Of a stretch of 11,524 bases of DNA, positions 1 through 6,563 are shown piece by piece. The notes under the pieces were generated by a model. The model did not search any database. It saw nothing but the letters and a program-made list of their open reading frames with translations, and had not been told where the DNA came from. Every line of letters starts with the position of its first letter. Positions within the stretch are counted from its first letter, which is position 1. The translations under genes and the position numbers were made by a program. The DNA is from Bacteroidota bacterium (GTDB lineage: Bacteria > Bacteroidota > Ignavibacteria > Ignavibacteriales > Ignavibacteriaceae): the NCBI GenBank assembly GCA_021778375.1, contig JAJYCM010000061.1, positions 1 to 11,524 on the forward strand, in the 5' to 3' direction.

Positions 1-192
1 AGAACCTGGCTTATAGTATAGCCCGGAATGAATTACTCCGCTATTATTCCCTGTCTGATGCTCAGCTACTTTGCTTTCTGTCTCAAGTACAACAACTGAA
101 TATTTACCTGACTTTTGAAGCGATAATGCTGTGGCTGTTCCTACAATCCCGCCGCCAATAATTGCAAAATCATAAATTTTTGAATTACTCAT
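1..192 (-). CDS. lhgO: L-2-hydroxyglutarate oxidase-like FAD protein, N-terminal part (cut by window edge)
   Basis: The first 64 codons of a flavin-dependent oxidoreductase, read on the minus strand from an ATG at 192-190; the rest lies beyond base 1. The start YDFAIIGGGIVG (residues 7-18) is a Rossmann dinucleotide-binding motif GxGxxG, and Glu37 at the end of the second strand is placed to hold the ribose of FAD. Residues 45-60 include HQTGNNSGVIHSGLYY, which closely matches the HQTGHNSGVIHAGVYY stretch I recall from E. coli LhgO. LhgO oxidises L-2-hydroxyglutarate to 2-oxoglutarate and passes electrons to the respiratory chain. The motif makes this assignment better than a generic DAO-family label, but other DAO-fold oxidases start similarly. 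It is divergent from the gene at 347, with 154 bp between. Confidence 0.85.
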   Translation of the reverse strand, partial: MSNSKIYDFAIIGGGIVGTATALSLQKSGKYSVVVLETESKVAEHQTGNNSGVIHSGLYYKPGS

Positions 193-346
193 CTAAATAT
201 TTCCCGGAATAACATTTGAGGGATAATTTTTCGACCTGTAAAATAACTATAAATATGCGGTAAATCATTCTTACCCTTAACTTAATTTTGTTAATTAACC
301 AACGTCTTAAGCGGATTTATTACGAAAAACTTATTAACCAAATTTA
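193..346. promoter_or_regulatory. Divergent intergenic region, probable promoters for lhgO and the 347 gene
   Basis: This AT-rich 154-bp gap separates two divergent starts and so should hold both promoters. TAATTTTG at 283-290 fits the Bacteroidota -7 consensus TAnnTTTG on the plus strand and is followed at once by the palindrome GTTAATTAAC (290-299). I see no TTTG/TTG at the usual -33 distance, so the promoter call is weak. Confidence 0.3.
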
Positions 347-628
347 ATGAACAAAAAACAAAAGATAACAATATTCAGCGGACTTGCGGCGATAACAATT
401 TCATTTGCAATCTGGGCTTTACAGGGTTTCCATTTGTTTACTCATCAAAAAATTGAGATACAACTTCCTCAGTCTGACATTGATAAGCTACTCGGGCAAC
501 CTCCGCGGTTTGAGTGGATCAATCATTTTACCCTCGGACTTGAATATACACTCGTCTTTACTGCAATAGTTATTAGTATTTCTATCGTTATGTTCTTTCT
601 TTTCAAAAACAAAAGGAAAATAAATTAA
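347..628 (+). CDS. Small two-helix membrane protein of unknown function
   Basis: A 93-residue protein I do not recognise. It has a positively charged N-terminus (MNKKQK), a hydrophobic segment at about residues 8-32, a soluble middle of about 30 residues (LPQSDIDKLLGQPPRFEW), a second hydrophobic segment at about 61-87, and a lysine/arginine-rich tail (KNKRKIN). The positive-inside rule suggests both ends are cytoplasmic and the middle loop faces the periplasm. Its TAA stop shares a base with the ATG of the YceI-like gene (TAATG at 626-630), so the two are probably translated together. A membrane partner for the exported YceI protein is an inference from this coupling only. No clear Shine-Dalgarno site precedes the ATG. 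Confidence 0.75.
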   Translation: MNKKQKITIFSGLAAITISFAIWALQGFHLFTHQKIEIQLPQSDIDKLLGQPPRFEWINHFTLGLEYTLVFTAIVISISIVMFFLFKNKRKIN

Positions 629-1287
629 TGAAAACTTCAATCAAGGTAATTTCTCTTTCAATTTTGTTTGCTGTTGCTATGTTCCCGCAAGGGTTGCCTA
701 GCGGACAAGCCGGATTCGATGTGAAGGCATCCGGCGTTCAAACTTTTTCTTTTAAGGATGCCAAAGGTAGAAACCAAACTACTTTTACAAGTATAACAGC
801 TCTAGATGAAGTCGACGGTACTTCAAACGAAGTCGATGGGAAAATTTCTTTTGATGTGAAAAATGTCGCTGCTACATTAAAAGGCGAAATATCAATCGCT
901 ACTGCATCTATCCATACTGGGATTACAATGAGGGATAAAGACCTGCGAGCGCCAAAATGGTTAGATGCCGAACAATTTCCCAAAATTTCTTTTACTATCA
1001 AAAAGGTTACCGGGGTGAAGAAGCTTGCCGCTAATAAACTTGAACTGAATTTGCTTGGAATATTTTATCTTCACGGTATTAAAAATGAAATTCCAATTTC
1101 CGCTACTTTAACATATCTCGATGAAAGTCCGGTAACAGAAACACGTGAACCGGGTGATTTACTTGGCGTTACAGCCAAATTTCAAATTATGCTTTCTAAG
1201 TTCGGGGTAAAAAATATGGTTCTCGGAAGTCGTGTCGCCGACAAAATCGATATAGGCGTAAATATTGTCGGGACGAATAAATTTTAA
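628..1287 (+). CDS. YceI-like domain exported protein
   Basis: A 219-residue protein with a Sec signal (about residues 1-21, ending near AMFPQ) followed by a YceI-like lipocalin-type beta-barrel. Family hallmarks are seen: SFDVKNVAATLKGEISI (74-90), NTGI-like HTGITMRD (96-103), the APKWLDAEQFPKISF stretch (108-122), LHGIKNEIPISATL (148-161) and a C-terminal LSKFGV segment (189-194). YceI proteins are periplasmic and bind isoprenoid-like lipids such as polyprenyl chains in the barrel; the ligand here is unknown. Residues 22-29 (GLPSGQAG) sit between the signal peptide and the first strand and look like an insert (see the repeat at 691-714). The gene is coupled to the membrane protein upstream by a one-base TAATG overlap and ends 9 bp from a convergent gene. 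Confidence 0.85.
   Translation: MKTSIKVISLSILFAVAMFPQGLPSGQAGFDVKASGVQTFSFKDAKGRNQTTFTSITALDEVDGTSNEVDGKISFDVKNVAATLKGEISIATASIHTGITMRDKDLRAPKWLDAEQFPKISFTIKKVTGVKKLAANKLELNLLGIFYLHGIKNEIPISATLTYLDESPVTETREPGDLLGVTAKFQIMLSKFGVKNMVLGSRVADKIDIGVNIVGTNKF
691..714 (+). repeat. Possible in-frame palindromic insert encoding GLPSGQAG
   Basis: These 24 bases (8 codons) lie just after the hydrophobic signal segment of the YceI-like gene, where homologous proteins usually run straight into the first beta strand. Bases 691-711 form an imperfect palindrome: seven of ten opposed positions can pair, one of them as G-T. The sequence is more GC-rich than its surroundings. The peptide resembles LPAGRQAG-type peptides left by small palindromic repeats inserted in frame in some bacterial genomes. 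Only one copy is in this window, so repeat status is inferred. Confidence 0.4.
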
Positions 1288-1296
1288 CTAAACTTA

Positions 1297-1983
1297 TCAA
1301 TTTTTCATCAACTTTTTAGAAAGCAGATCAAGCTTACCGGCGACTTCACTTTTCTGGTCGCTGTCTAATTCTAGCGAGTCAATTTGTTTGAAATCATCAT
1401 AAGCTTCTTCATTTAAATCTAGGTCTGCAAGAAGATTTGCAAAATAAATCCGGAAGCTTGACATCTTGCTTGTCTCAGGATATTTTCTGAAGGTTTCTTT
1501 TGCATCGATAATGGCAGACTCCTTAAAACCGCTTTCAGCAAGCTGAACTGCTCCGTTAAGTCGCTGTACTCCAAAGTTGGAAGAAACAACAAAAGGCTCT
1601 TTGATGCCGTTGATTTCAGCACCGTAGACGGCAGTGTTTTTTGAGTTCGCCTCTTCCTTTTTTCTAGGTGTGTTAATCATGTCCTGCATTGCAAGCGCAA
1701 GTATAAGTTGATCAAGGGACATCTTCTTTAAATTAGTCAACGGTAATGCGGAAGACCCTTTAAGCACAAAATGGATATTATTTCCGTCGAGCGATACGGA
1801 AGATTTTTCGCCGGTAGAAATAGTTGAATTGGCGATTAATATTTCGCCCGGTTTTATCTGGCTCCAGTTTTCACTTGCCCCTATTTGAGCTTTGACATTT
1901 CCAATCACCTTTTCAACCTTAAAATTTTGGGCAGAAATAATTCCGGCGCAAAAGAATAAAATTACAATTAATGTACTTTTCAT
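1297..1983 (-). CDS. Secreted FecR-like domain protein with a helical C-terminus
   Basis: A 228-residue exported protein of unknown role. Residues 1-19 are a signal peptide (cleavage likely after ISAQ or ISA). Residues 22-75 resemble a FecR domain: VIGNVKAQ, W-SQIKPGEIL, NSTISTGEKSSVSL, the beta-rich pattern found in FecR-type periplasmic proteins. Residues 80-125 contain an LDQLILALAMQD helix and a lysine/glutamate-rich linker. Residues 136-225 are helical and TPR-like, with repeated aromatic/alanine spacing (RLNGAVQLAESGFKESAIID, then FANLLADLDLNEEAYDDF). A plausible AGAGG-type site reads AGAGG on the minus strand at 1994-1990, six bases before the ATG. It follows the barrel-transglutaminase gene on the same strand after 148 bp, so it may be the last gene of that unit or have its own promoter. 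Confidence 0.7.
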   Translation of the reverse strand: MKSTLIVILFFCAGIISAQNFKVEKVIGNVKAQIGASENWSQIKPGEILIANSTISTGEKSSVSLDGNNIHFVLKGSSALPLTNLKKMSLDQLILALAMQDMINTPRKKEEANSKNTAVYGAEINGIKEPFVVSSNFGVQRLNGAVQLAESGFKESAIIDAKETFRKYPETSKMSSFRIYFANLLADLDLNEEAYDDFKQIDSLELDSDQKSEVAGKLDLLSKKLMKN

Positions 1984-2131
1984 AATAAACCTCTAAAATT
2001 TTTCTTCCTGTTTTTCGAGACTCCTTCGCAGCAGTTCGTGAGACAGATTTTTTTGTTACTCGAAGAAGACACGAAGATAATATTTAAAATAAAACTTTTG
2101 GCACATTTTTAGTCATCACCAATAAACAAGA
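1984..2131. other. Gap between the FecR-like and barrel-transglutaminase genes
   Basis: A 148-bp gap holding a loose inverted repeat: TTCGAG near 2012-2018 faces CTCGAA near 2058-2063, with further partial pairing outside (CTTCCTG against ACACGAAG). Between them GAGAC occurs twice as a direct repeat around GACTCCTTCGCAGCAG. This may be a structured spacer or a fragment of an intergenic repeat. There is no clean stem followed by a T run on the minus strand, so I do not call a terminator. Confidence 0.25.
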
Positions 2132-4123
2132 TCAATATACATCAACAATTTCAACGCTTCCCTTTGCAAGCCCTAAGTTATCAAGAGCATCCCGGTTAAA
2201 TTTTTCCGAACCTAGCTGCCAGGCTTTATCAAAGTTAGTAAGCGAAGTAGTCTCAACCGGAATCCAAACCTCATCAATACCGGATTCGTTTTTTCTGATA
2301 AAATATTTACTGTCATTGTCTGTAATTAATCTGGCTTGATCGGGTGATAGTTGTGTATCTATTAAAATATTAACATGTCCGATTCCATTCTGTGGTTTGT
2401 AATCGACGAGTGCTGTTTGGATCCCAACACTTTCAAGCAATGAGCTGTAAAGTACGCTAAGATCGTCGCAATTGCCCCCTTTTAATTTTAAGGTTTCATT
2501 TGGGAACTGAACATAATCTTGAGCGATAGTCGGATTGGCTGAGTAAACCAACTCTTTTACAAAGTTATTAAATAAAATTTTTGCTTTGTAAAAGATAGAT
2601 ATTGAATAAGCCATGGAATCGAGCTCGCTTTTGTATCGACTCAAAATTTTCTTTGAGTAATCCATCGAGAATTGATAATCGCGTTTAATAAAGTAGCGTA
2701 GGTTTATTACCTTGCCGTCCCATGAATTTATTCCATTAATCAAAATAGGTTTTTGAATTTGGTCGTCGGGTTGGCTATTATCCGCAGTTATAAAGAAATC
2801 TACGAAAGATATTCCGGTCTTTTTCTTATCGTAAGATTGGGGAATGATTGTATAGAAGGAAACCTCGGCTGTGTCTTTTGGTCCTATCTTAACGACAGGG
2901 GAAACAATTCTATCTTCATTAATGCCTTCAATTTTACTTGAAGGTTTTATGGTGATTGTTCTGTGAGTAAGATTAATAACCCTTGCAGTTGCAAAAGGAC
3001 GATTAAGATAATTATCAGACATAGTTGGATAAATATCTCTTACAATATTTGCATCTAAAAATTGAACTTCTTTTTCTGCAATGGTATTTAGCGCAAATGT
3101 AAAAGTAAGAATGACTTTGTCATAGCTGTAACGGTTATTTATAATATTATCTAAGCCTTCGTTAGTAAATTCGCTGAAAGTATGCTGTATGTTTCTATTT
3201 GAAAAATATTTTACTCCGCTTAAAGAAACTCCCAAAAATTTTGTGTTGAAGGAAATCGCCGGAATGATTCCGGCAATAAAAGGAGACTGATAGTTATCAT
3301 GAAACCCAGTTACGCCAATTCGAGCTTTTCCGTTGAATATGTTGAAGGAAATATCGAATCCAGTCTGGAGTGCGTTTGTAGTTTCATAAATAAAATTATA
3401 ATCAAAATTTTCCGCAGGTGAAACCGACAGCCCGAACGCAACGCCTTTATATTTTTTAATTTCGTATGGAATAAGGGTCGTATCAACTGCGGACTCATTA
3501 ATGTTAAATAAATTTATGGTAGATACAGAAAAAGAGAAATATTTTGACGGTAGATAGTTAAAACCAAAATCAGCACGCCAAAAATTTATGTTATCTATTT
3601 TGCTAAAACGATTTAAATAAAGCGTATCTGAAAAAACAGGTTCTACTGATTCCTGATCAAATTCTTGTTTGAAATAGCGGAGAGAAAATCCTGCGCTAAA
3701 CTGTCCGGAAAATTTATATGAATATCCGAATCCGAATAATTCCTTATAAGTATATTTTGAGTCAAGAGCCTGGGATGTTGAATCATGTATCAAAATTGAT
3801 TGACCATTATTAAAAATAAAATCCTTTTGATAACCCGGTGTATACCTAACTGAAACAAAATGCCTCCCGATTTGCTTTGATAGTGAAATCAGATATAAGC
3901 TCGAGGTAGGAGTATTCGAAAACTCACCTCCGTATGAAAATGACAGTCCCCAGTCTTTCAGTGAAGAAAAATTTTCCGGATTTGCTTCATAGCTATTCAT
4001 AAGCGTGCTGTTCTCCTCAAGAGGTGTCCAGTAGCCAGAAAGTCCGAATGAGCTCTGCGCCGATATTTTGACTGTCCCTATCATAATAAAAAATATGATG
4101 GAGATGATGTATCTGTTTTTCAA
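2132..4123 (-). CDS. Outer-membrane barrel-like protein fused to a transglutaminase-like domain
   Basis: A 663-residue exported protein. Residues 1-22 are a signal peptide (ISIIFFIMIGTVKISA-Q). Residues 25-350 alternate polar and aromatic/hydrophobic residues in many strands (GFGYSYKFSGQFSAGFSLRYF, FWRADFGFNYLPSKYFSFSVS, VILTFTFALN), typical of outer-membrane beta-barrels. Residues 365-475 look like an Ig-like beta domain. Residues 520-630 carry a papain-like transglutaminase core: GGNCDDLS with Cys552, GIGHVNILID with His583, and WIPVETT with Glu624 in the acidic position. Whether it cross-links, cleaves peptides or is inactive is unknown. The start is TTG at 4123-4121, overlapping the TGA of the upstream lipoprotein gene as TTGA; the next Met (residue 14) would cut the signal peptide, which supports TTG. 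The reading is a barrel that anchors a periplasmic enzyme domain; the order of domains is visible, the topology is inferred. Confidence 0.75.
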   Translation of the reverse strand: MKNRYIISIIFFIMIGTVKISAQSSFGLSGYWTPLEENSTLMNSYEANPENFSSLKDWGLSFSYGGEFSNTPTSSLYLISLSKQIGRHFVSVRYTPGYQKDFIFNNGQSILIHDSTSQALDSKYTYKELFGFGYSYKFSGQFSAGFSLRYFKQEFDQESVEPVFSDTLYLNRFSKIDNINFWRADFGFNYLPSKYFSFSVSTINLFNINESAVDTTLIPYEIKKYKGVAFGLSVSPAENFDYNFIYETTNALQTGFDISFNIFNGKARIGVTGFHDNYQSPFIAGIIPAISFNTKFLGVSLSGVKYFSNRNIQHTFSEFTNEGLDNIINNRYSYDKVILTFTFALNTIAEKEVQFLDANIVRDIYPTMSDNYLNRPFATARVINLTHRTITIKPSSKIEGINEDRIVSPVVKIGPKDTAEVSFYTIIPQSYDKKKTGISFVDFFITADNSQPDDQIQKPILINGINSWDGKVINLRYFIKRDYQFSMDYSKKILSRYKSELDSMAYSISIFYKAKILFNNFVKELVYSANPTIAQDYVQFPNETLKLKGGNCDDLSVLYSSLLESVGIQTALVDYKPQNGIGHVNILIDTQLSPDQARLITDNDSKYFIRKNESGIDEVWIPVETTSLTNFDKAWQLGSEKFNRDALDNLGLAKGSVEIVDVY

Positions 4124-5043
4124 GGGATATTTAATATAATACTGTGAATGCTTTGGGAATAAACAGTTAAATCATTTCCTTGTTCGTTGTGATGAATTAT
4201 AAATTGTCTAATAAAAGTAAAGACGAATCTGTCATATTTATTAAACGGTATTTCGTTTAGCAGTTTTGGTGGAACCAACAACTTACCATTGTCACTAGCA
4301 CTTAGCTTGTAGAGCGGATATGAAGTATTTGTGCCTTTTACCATGACGCCTAAAATAATCTCTACAACTTTGGTATTTGAAAGAGTCGATGCATTCCATT
4401 CAAGTAAGGCATTCAAATTTCCGTTTGCCTTCTTGCCTGTCAGATCCACTCTGCCTGTTATTTCTTCTGGTGTTGGAATATTAAAACTATACTGCATTCC
4501 TCCGTTCATATGGTCTAACTGGAATGAGATGGCAGAACCATAATCAAAATTGAATGGAATCGCAGAATTTTGGCTTAATATGTATTGGTACCCTAGAACA
4601 GTATCCCTGTGGATACCGTGATCGTTAAATCTAAGATGGTAAAGAATTTTGGACGCTCTCTGATTATTAAATTTAACGATACCTGGCGCTAGGGTAAGAT
4701 AACCCATAACACCGCCATTTGAAGTATGAACAGCATGACTCTTATCAAAAAAGACTGCTTGAGCTAAAGAACTACTCGTTGTAATATTATTGACAGTAAC
4801 TTTTACGCCACTTATCGTAACAACATCAGAAGTACCGGAATAAGTAGTAGCAACACCGGTTGTATCAAAACCGTTGCTGTAATATTCATTACTGGTATCC
4901 TTTGTTAATACCTGAACTTGAACAGGGCTTTCCTGTGCAGAATTATCTTGTACAAGCTCGGTTGGCGCCGGATTATCGCAACCAAAAATGAAAAGCAACA
5001 ACCCGAAAAAAAACACCACAATATATGATTTAACTATTTTCAT
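4120..5043 (-). CDS. Lipoprotein of unknown function
   Basis: A 307-residue protein with a lipoprotein signal: a basic N-terminus, hydrophobic core FFFGLLLFIF, and Cys22 in IFGC as the lipidation site. A low-complexity linker follows (about residues 23-50), then a mostly beta-rich body with no motif I recognise. Segments such as DVVTISGVKVTVNNITTS (73-90) and a repeated dependence on short strands suggest a beta-sandwich. The C-terminus (FVFTFIRQFIIHHNEQG, SQSIHSIILNIP) is strand-like. Its TGA overlaps the TTG start of the barrel-transglutaminase gene, and it starts 48 bp after the end of another lipoprotein gene on the same strand, so the three are probably one operon. No Shine-Dalgarno site is obvious before the ATG. 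Related surface or periplasmic role is inferred. Confidence 0.7.
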   Translation of the reverse strand: MKIVKSYIVVFFFGLLLFIFGCDNPAPTELVQDNSAQESPVQVQVLTKDTSNEYYSNGFDTTGVATTYSGTSDVVTISGVKVTVNNITTSSSLAQAVFFDKSHAVHTSNGGVMGYLTLAPGIVKFNNQRASKILYHLRFNDHGIHRDTVLGYQYILSQNSAIPFNFDYGSAISFQLDHMNGGMQYSFNIPTPEEITGRVDLTGKKANGNLNALLEWNASTLSNTKVVEIILGVMVKGTNTSYPLYKLSASDNGKLLVPPKLLNEIPFNKYDRFVFTFIRQFIIHHNEQGNDLTVYSQSIHSIILNIP

Positions 5044-5091
5044 TGGTTTCTAACATAACATTGTGGTGTATTTTTTTCAATCTAAATATTA

Positions 5092-6039
5092 TTATTTAAT
5101 AAAATAAGGAATACCCCAGGTACTTATTTCAACAGGAGAGGAATCATCGAAAATTACCTGTTTCGGGAAAGCATTGATAATTGCTTGATGATATCCAGGC
5201 CAGTTGTGAGTTAAATAAGTTCCTTTGTAAATTTTTAAATATCCGTTGCCAGACGGAGTTGAAGATACTAATTCTAATTTTAATTTTTCTCTATGCAATC
5301 CACTGAAATTACCGCCGTGAGTAAGTGTAACAAAATCGGTGTCCGAATAAGCGCTGTTCAAAGTGACTTGAATAGTTACCGGTTTATTTCTGCCAATCTC
5401 CGGGAGCTGCCTTTTCCAACCATTTCCTCTTGCAACGTAATAGTCATTGGGAGAATTTACGGACAGAGTATCGCCGTTCGGCAAAAATACAGTAACATTT
5501 TGTATAGATACATTTGAAGTTAAAGTGCCGCCTTCAGGTAATGAAACTGCAGCCAATCTCCAGTTAAATGTTGGGTTATTTGAATTTCCCACCCTCGTGT
5601 AAATTAAATTTAATGAAATTGTTGATGTGAAAGGTTTTGATATTACCGTATCATGCCCGGAAAAGTTTGAAACCGCAACTATGTATAATACACCTTCAAA
5701 TGTTCTTGTGAATGTCGCGTAGGATGTATCTCCTACCACATTGTAAGTAAAGCTCTTATTAACTATGCGAACGATTTGTCCGACTTTAACCGGGTTAATT
5801 TGAGCAATTGTTTTTCCCATAAAACTCATTGCCTGTCCCTCATTATAGTTAGAATCAAATAAAGTGACGGAAGAATCCGACTCAGCAATTTTTTGCATTG
5901 CTGCTCCGTCTGTTGAAGTACTAAGTGAAGGTGCGGTGGGGGAATTGTTACAGCCCATAAATAATGAAAAAATAAAAAATACGCTGAATAATAATAATCC
6001 TTTTAGAATTAAGTTTCGTTTAATTAGGAAGTATTTCAT
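5092..6039 (-). CDS. Lipoprotein of unknown function, first gene of the operon
   Basis: A 315-residue protein with a long lipoprotein signal: KRNLILKGLLLFSVFFIFSLFMGC, with Cys30 as the probable lipidated residue. A Ser/Thr/Pro-rich linker (NNSPTAPSLSTSTDGA) follows. The remaining body is beta-rich and contains several T/S/V/N strand patterns (FTRTFEGVLYIVAVSNFSG, VTIQVTLNSAYSDTDFVTL) without a recognised domain. A GGAG site on the minus strand (6050-6047) lies seven bases before the ATG. It is the first of three same-strand genes that end with the barrel-transglutaminase protein. It is not obviously a paralogue of the next lipoprotein, although both share the lipobox, linker and beta-rich plan and the size of about 310 residues. 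Confidence 0.7.
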   Translation of the reverse strand: MKYFLIKRNLILKGLLLFSVFFIFSLFMGCNNSPTAPSLSTSTDGAAMQKIAESDSSVTLFDSNYNEGQAMSFMGKTIAQINPVKVGQIVRIVNKSFTYNVVGDTSYATFTRTFEGVLYIVAVSNFSGHDTVISKPFTSTISLNLIYTRVGNSNNPTFNWRLAAVSLPEGGTLTSNVSIQNVTVFLPNGDTLSVNSPNDYYVARGNGWKRQLPEIGRNKPVTIQVTLNSAYSDTDFVTLTHGGNFSGLHREKLKLELVSSTPSGNGYLKIYKGTYLTHNWPGYHQAIINAFPKQVIFDDSSPVEISTWGIPYFIK

Positions 6040-6103
6040 GATATAACTCCGGAAAATATTGATTAAAAAACAATTTTCACTTTCGAATCACTCGATATAA
6101 ACC

Positions 6104-6111
6104 CAAAAGTA
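6104..6111 (-). promoter_or_regulatory. Candidate Bacteroidota-type -7 element for the lipoprotein operon
   Basis: The minus strand reads TACTTTTG here, an exact fit to TAnnTTTG. It lies about 65 bases upstream of the ATG at 6039, a reasonable leader length. A TTTG occurs further upstream but only 11 bases away, too near for the usual -33 spacing of about 19, so this is only a candidate. Confidence 0.3.
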
Positions 6112-6180
6112 TGCCACTATTGCAAATGTTTAAAAAGAGGCTCCTAAATGCAATTTTGAGCTATTCAGGTAATTTAGGTC

Positions 6181-6210
6181 TGCCTGGAAAACCAAGTAGT
6201 TTGCCTGGAA
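6181..6210 (+). repeat. Pair of 9-bp direct repeats TGCCTGGAA
   Basis: TGCCTGGAA occurs at 6181-6189 and again at 6202-6210, 21 bp from start to start, two helical turns. This spacing would suit a dimeric DNA-binding protein. It lies upstream of the lipoprotein operon's candidate promoter and just left of the MITE. Function is not known. Confidence 0.35.
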
Positions 6211-6234
6211 GCAAATTATCATGCAAAGATTTTA

Positions 6235-6345
6235 ATTCATGAGTCCGCTCTAAATAGCCCGAAATTCAATTTTTGGACTTTGATTATGTGCTGAAATCAA
6301 AACATTTTTTCAATAAAAATACCTTTTTAGAGCGGACTCATTCAT
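6235..6345. repeat. 6-bp target site duplication ATTCAT flanking the MITE
   Basis: ATTCAT occurs at 6235-6240 immediately left of the element and at 6340-6345 immediately right of it. An exact direct repeat abutting both ends of terminal inverted repeats is the mark of transposase-driven insertion. Confidence 0.7.
6241..6339. mobile_element. MITE-like non-autonomous element, 99 bp
   Basis: The ends are inverted repeats: the left end GAGTCCGCTCTAAATAG (6241-6257) and the reverse complement of the right end GAGTCCGCTCTAAAAAG (6339-6323) agree at 16 of 17 positions, with the first 14 perfect. The element is flanked by the direct repeat ATTCAT. The interior codes for nothing and has a smaller hairpin TTTGATT/AATCAAA with a 9-base loop, so the whole piece can fold into one branched stem. 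This is the structure of a miniature inverted-repeat element moved by a transposase encoded elsewhere. I cannot assign the IS family from the ends alone. Confidence 0.7.
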
Positions 6346-6549
6346 ATTATACAATTGCTAGAAAATTGGAGTGATAGTGTAATAGAATTAATTGGTGTTT
6401 TCCATTATTCCAATATTTCATAATACAAAGTGCTGTTTCTGCGTAAAGAGATTTTAAAAACATGAAAAATAACTTGAACTAGTGCAACTATGAGTTTTTC
6501 TTTTTAAATTTAGTCAAGGAATACTTTATTAATTTACTTTCAAAATTTT

Positions 6550-6555
6550 GAGGAG
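6550..6555 (+). promoter_or_regulatory. Shine-Dalgarno site of mscL
   Basis: GAGGAG lies eight bases before the ATG at 6564 and fixes the mscL start. It is one of the two strongest ribosome sites in the window. Confidence 0.75.
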
Positions 6556-6563
6556 ATTAAATT

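Larger units (their letters stand above)
6040..6563. other. 524-bp intergenic region between the lipoprotein operon and mscL
   Basis: No convincing gene is seen here. It should hold the promoters of the minus-strand lipoprotein operon and of mscL. It contains the MITE-like element (6241-6339) with its target duplications, a pair of 9-bp direct repeats TGCCTGGAA (6181-6189 and 6202-6210), a small TTTGC-CTGGAA-GCAAA hairpin around 6200-6215, and a weak ATTGG/CCAAT inverted pair (6391-6395 and 6410-6414). Confidence 0.7.

Noticed and set aside
738..1001. An 87-codon open frame on the minus strand inside the YceI-like gene
   Set aside because: It lies wholly within a gene of clear family, has no ribosome site and its translation shows no domain.
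2012..2063. Inverted repeat between the FecR-like and barrel-transglutaminase genes as a terminator
   Set aside because: The pairing is short and broken and is not followed by a T run on the minus strand.
4331..4543. A 70-codon plus-strand open frame inside the lipoprotein gene
   Set aside because: It is antisense to a lipoprotein with a clear lipobox and overlaps its operon; no start signal.
5864..6046. A 60-codon plus-strand open frame over the start of the first lipoprotein
   Set aside because: It is antisense to the signal peptide of the lipoprotein and has no ribosome site.
6239..6341. Long inverted repeat as a non-coding RNA gene or a bidirectional terminator
   Set aside because: Exact direct repeats at both borders fit a transposed element better, and the loop is 71 bases, too long for a simple terminator.
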